DNA of 64,000 nucleotides from Oenanthe sinensis (lineage: Eukaryota; Streptophyta; Magnoliopsida; Apiales; Apiaceae). Both the position numbers and the translations under genes were made by a program. The notes below the pieces were generated by a model. That model was not told the DNA's origin, did no database searches, and saw nothing but the letters and a program-made list of their open reading frames with translations. Where the stretch lies: NCBI GenBank assembly GCA_028671895.1, contig CM053794.1:38084501-38148500 (forward strand). The letters are read 5' to 3'. Numbering within the stretch: the stretch's first letter is position 1; each line of letters begins with the position of its first letter. This document shows positions 60,343 through 64,000 of the stretch, piece after piece.

Positions 60343-60795
60343 ATGGATAAACTAGTAGTGGGCGTTCATGATCAGAACAAATCATCAAAACAGATACACA
60401 AAACCCAGAAGAAAAAGCCCGTAAAAGTGGTTTACATCTCCAACCCTGTGAAAGTCAACACCAGTGCTTCTCAGTTCAGAGCTCTGGTTCAACAGCTCAC
60501 TGGCAGAGATGCTGATAATATGCCCGCACCAGCGTCTCTACAACACTCTAACGTCAATAATCAACTAGTAGAGGAGGAGGAGAAGGAGGTGCAAATAGAC
60601 CAAGAGCAGCAGGCTGCAGTGTTGCGTGTCAAAAATGAAGAAAAAGTATCATCATTACCGATGAGTACAGTTAGCACTCCTCATTTGGCTACCGGGTCGG
60701 ATCTATTGCTTTCGTTGCAAGACATTAACGGATATTTCTCCCCTTCCAACTTTTGGTATGAATCTGTCTTCATGTCTGATGGTTCCACTGTCTAG
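60343..60795 (+). CDS. VQ-motif protein, sigma factor binding protein (SIB1/SIB2)-like
   Basis: Intronless gene of 150 residues. The N-terminal third is basic (KTQKKKPVKVVYISNPVKV), then comes the VQ motif SQFRALVQQLTGRD with Phe45, Val49-Gln50 and Leu52-Thr53-Gly54. The remainder is Gln/Glu-rich and ends with a hydrophobic segment (DINGYFSPSNFWYESVF). The block KKKPxKVxYISNPxKVxxSASxFRALVQxLTG is the pattern of the Arabidopsis sigma factor binding proteins SIB1 (VQ23) and SIB2 (VQ16). These bind WRKY33-type transcription factors in the nucleus and sigma factor 1 in plastids, and act in defence signalling. The assignment to VQ proteins is firm; SIB-type function is inferred from the motif context. 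Most plant VQ genes lack introns, as here. Confidence 0.92.
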   Translation: MDKLVVGVHDQNKSSKQIHKTQKKKPVKVVYISNPVKVNTSASQFRALVQQLTGRDADNMPAPASLQHSNVNNQLVEEEEKEVQIDQEQQAAVLRVKNEEKVSSLPMSTVSTPHLATGSDLLLSLQDINGYFSPSNFWYESVFMSDGSTV

Positions 60796-62442
60796 ATATT
60801 TACCTAGTTTGTTTGTAATAATTAATTACAAATCACTCCACGTTATTATTGTTTTTTTTATTATTCTTTACTTCGTGAAAAAATGTTTAAATTTTTAGTT
60901 CAGGGTAAGATGCATTCAATTTAAAATTTAAAATAATTTTTAGAATTTAGTGGTATTTAATAAAGATTTTAAAATATTCATTAAATTTTTAGTGTATTTA
61001 ATTTAAATTTTAGAATATCCATTAAAGTTTGTTGGTGTTTCAATTTTGATAGCTTTTTTTATTAAATGGTAAATTTTGATGCATTTGAAATTCATCTAAA
61101 ATTCATGATGTTTCAAAATTTTTTATTTAAATACGCTAGTCCCACATTGACTCCGTCTAAAATTATAATCAACGGTAATCTTTTAAAATTTATAAATTAT
61201 TACTAATTCATTAAAAAAATTTAAAATCTAAATTGAATGCACCTCTTTTACTTTTTTAAAAATATTATAAATAATGCAATTTCTAATAATTTAGGACAAA
61301 ATTAAAAAAAAAGGCGGAATGATGGAAAGGAGAGGGAAAATAATATTAGAAAAAAGAGAAATGAATAATTTATTAATGAAAATAAGATAAGAAATGAGTC
61401 AAAATTTCTTAAAAATAAGAAATATTTTCTTTTTTTATCTTTTTAACTATCCACTAAAAGCCTATTGCACTAACTTTTTATATTATTTTTTTATATTTTA
61501 ATTTACAAGAACGTATAAATAGTATCGTATTGTCACAAATGGTTTATACTACAACCGTACGTTGCACAAATCACAAAGGAATTGTTCAAAATGATGGATT
61601 CAAGGTATTTAATCCAGATTTAAGAGTATTATTAATAATTTATTGATTATATTTAATATAAGATTCCATAAATTATATATATAATTCATACAGTCTGTAC
61701 AGAGTTGATCATAAATTGATGGAATTTTAAAACATATAAATTATATAGAAAAATCCAACATAATCCATGGATTATTAAAATCTATCAATGTTAATAAGTT
61801 TTTTAATACCTCTAGATTTTAACGGGTTAATAATAATCCAAATTAAATATCCTTAGATTTTAAATCATTATTTAAAATCAAGATTGAATACCCCATATTT
61901 TAAAACATTATTTAAAATCATGATTGAATAGCCCTAAATTTTAATGAATATTTTTTTAATTCAAGTTAAATACCCAGAATTTTAAAATCTAAAAAAATAT
62001 TATATAATCCAGATTGAATACACCTCTAGTGTTTTTTTTAGAGTAACTAGCTCTCATACTGCACATGTTATTTCTAAAAGTTCAGTTATATTTATATATA
62101 TTTTTAATTTATTGTAGAAAAATAAAGACTTTATTTTAAAAGTAAAATAAGAAATCAATCAAAATTTCTTAAAAATAAAAAAAGGTTCTTAACTTTCTAA
62201 GTATCCACTAAAAAGCTAATGCACTAACTTTTTATGCTAATTTTTTTATATTTTAATTTAAAAGAACATATAAATAGTGTCGTATTGTCACAAATGATTT
62301 ATACTACAACCGTTGCACAGATCAGTTCACTAAGGAATGAACAAAAATGATACTCTTATTCAATGTTTTTTTCCAGCAAATACAATAATAATAGCTATAC
62401 TCCTATCATAAATATATACTTGAATAAAATAATAATAATAAT
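60796..62442. other. VQ 3' flank and AT-rich intergenic DNA with internal repeats
   Basis: A stretch at about 61400-61580 (ATCCACTAAAAGC, AGTATCGTATTGTCACAAATG, here approximate) is repeated at about 62160-62330, an imperfect direct duplication. Many TTAAAATTTAAA-type words occur. No gene. Confidence 0.45.
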
Positions 62443-62654
62443 TTCTTCCATTCTAAATTACTCATTTCTATAGTTTTTTAATATGTATTAAGATCTATAA
62501 AAAATTAGCTTCACAATTTATTTTATTATATATAAATATTAAAATATTAAAATATTTTTGAAAAAAATAACATGTAAATATGTCTTTTTATTCTCTACAT
62601 ATTTTAAAATATATATAAAAAGTAAATAAAAACAAATAATTGGTACGAAATGAG
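62443..62654. mobile_element. Stowaway-like MITE, eroded
   Basis: The left end TTCTTCCATTCTAAATTACT and the right end AATTGGTACGAAATGAG before TA are weak Stowaway-type repeats. Boundaries are approximate. Confidence 0.4.
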
Positions 62655-63487
62655 TAATATACTTTAGTCGAAAGTTGAGTTGGTGACTTTGGAAATGTTA
62701 GTAAAACTTAAGGTTAGTCATAGATTCACCATCAAGGCATCGATTTATGACATAACAAGGTCCAGAGTCCATTAATTATTTAATTTTGATTGCGTAAGTC
62801 TAGGAAATTATATCCACAACTATTGTCCGTACTGGGGATGCATTGCCTATGTTTAGCGATTGCTGGAGCCTGGAAGTAGTACATCAATCAAGAAAGAAAA
62901 AGAATAATGTTACAAGCTTTTTTTTATAAAAGACAAATGTTAATTATACATGTAGAAGTTGTGCGCACTCCTCACAGGCCACTGGTTAGTCACCAGCAGC
63001 ACCTTTTTCTTTAACTAATTAACTAATAATCCCTCTTCTTATTCGAGTGTCTAAATTAAAAAAAGAAAAATATTTCCATGTATGGGAAGATTAAACAATA
63101 AGAAGTGCCAGCCTAAAAATAGAGACCGCAATATTATATAATTGCCATTCAACTAACACAGTAGGAGTATAGATGTAGTTAATTAATATTGAAGCTTATC
63201 TTTTCAAACAAAAAAAAATTGAATGAAGAGAAACAGTAGAGTAAAAGCAACAGCCGCCGGCTGCTTGTCCTATACTGTACATTATAACTTGAGTTATTCT
63301 TTCGTGCCTTGTGTACAGTGCAATGGATACCCCAGGCCCAGGCCCCCTCCAATAATAATTAGTTCTTGTATTTCTGTATTTTCTTTAATATATAATCGAA
63401 CTAATAAACTAAGCCTGCCGACGCCTCCTTTTGTAGTAGAATATAGGGCTATATGCGGTATGTCTTTTTGAATATGCCAACATAATG
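62655..63487. other. Intergenic DNA
   Basis: No supported gene. The 82-codon frame at 63223-63471 lacks recognisable similarity or a clear promoter and is probably chance. Confidence 0.4.
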
Positions 63488-63645
63488 GCCATGTTTGGCA
63501 ACAGTTTTTTTCCCCGGAAATAAGTTCTTATTTTCGGAAAAAAGTAGGGATGTAAAAAAATAAATATTTATTTAAAAAAAAATGAAAATATGTAAAAAAT
63601 GAAAATAAAATAAGTAACTTATTTTAAGTTTAAGGAACCCCAAAC
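63488..63645. mobile_element. MITE, 'TTTGG' family (copy D)
   Basis: Ends GGCCATGTTTGGCAACAG and GGAACCCCAAACGGCCAC are inverted repeats. Internal CGGAAATAAGTTCTTATTTT and GTAACTTATTTTAAGTTTAA match the copy at 16095-16322. It is about 158 bp. Confidence 0.6.
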
Positions 63646-64000
63646 GGCCACAATATAAGATTCTGTCAGAAAAAAAATCAATTCAAGTTTTTTTTACAAT
63701 CATCATGTCATTCGTATGAAACTCGAACCTCTACCGAAAATAATTGAAAAACAGTTTTTGCATATTCAAATTTAATCTCAACTGCATTTCTTTTACTTTT
63801 GGATGCACGCGTAGTTTATATATGAAGCTTATAAAGCTAATCAAAGCAGATCAACTTTAATTCATTTTTCACTACTTTTAATAAGACATACTCCATTCCA
63901 TGCTGATGGTATCGTTTTTGCAAGATTATCAAGTCGAGAATAATTTGAAGGTACCAAATTGGATGACAAATTAATTAAAGAGTAAATTGCAATTTGGTGA

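Noticed and set aside
63223..63471. 82-codon frame (MKRNSRVKATAAGC start)
   Set aside because: There is no promoter, domain or compositional support, and it lies in MITE-rich DNA.

Overview
This window is nuclear DNA from a flowering plant. Intergenic DNA is very AT-rich, genes are interrupted by GT-AG introns, and all recognised proteins are closest to eudicot families (beta-tubulin, MED26, CLE, TMO5-like bHLH, clade II TGA bZIP, VQ protein). Plant mobile elements are abundant (Stowaway, Emigrant-like and other MITEs, Helitron-like elements, a tRNA-derived SINE). Nothing prokaryotic, organellar or viral was seen. I cannot fix the species from sequence alone; an asterid such as an Apiaceae member is plausible but unproven.

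Layout. 1-1106 (+): the last two exons of a beta-tubulin gene that starts outside the window. 4054-6943 (-): a complete nine-exon Mediator subunit 26 gene. About 7-21 kb has no recognisable gene; it is AT-rich and full of decayed transposons. 21141-21500 (+): a small CLE-type signalling peptide gene with an unusual peptide core. 22.8-23.9 kb: a long inverted-repeat (foldback) element. 25657-28659 (-): a three-exon short-chain dehydrogenase gene whose first intron holds duplicated tRNA-Ile-like sequences and a truncated Stowaway. 31025-31835 (+): a two-exon bHLH gene. 33.7-35.7 kb: a Helitron-like element, then an Emigrant-like MITE with a Stowaway nested in it. 35861-37975 (-): an F-box gene broken by a nonsense codon and a one-base frameshift although its splice sites are intact. 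39388-43271 (-): a six-coding-exon RSRC2/SMAP-domain gene with an additional 5' leader exon near 44.3 kb. 44692-44921: a complete SINE with a 16-bp target duplication. 47256-50347 (-): a TGA2/TGA6-class bZIP gene, with possible leader and promoter sequence near 52.7-52.95 kb. 50.4-60.3 kb: no coding gene; one promoter-like leader near 56.9 kb has no assigned gene. 60343-60795 (+): an intronless VQ-motif gene. The rest, to 64 kb, is MITE-rich intergenic DNA.

The genes do not form a pathway or operon. Several are nuclear regulators (MED26, bHLH, TGA bZIP, VQ protein, RSRC2-like splicing factor), but their proximity is ordinary plant gene order. Exon boundaries were worked out by hand from splice sites and frame continuity; for MED26, SDR, bHLH, RSRC2-like and TGA the coding totals are exact multiples of three. 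I did not find a previously undescribed biological system. The most unusual items are the variant CLE peptide, the recently broken F-box gene, the tRNA-like duplication in the SDR intron and the small Helitron-like family.
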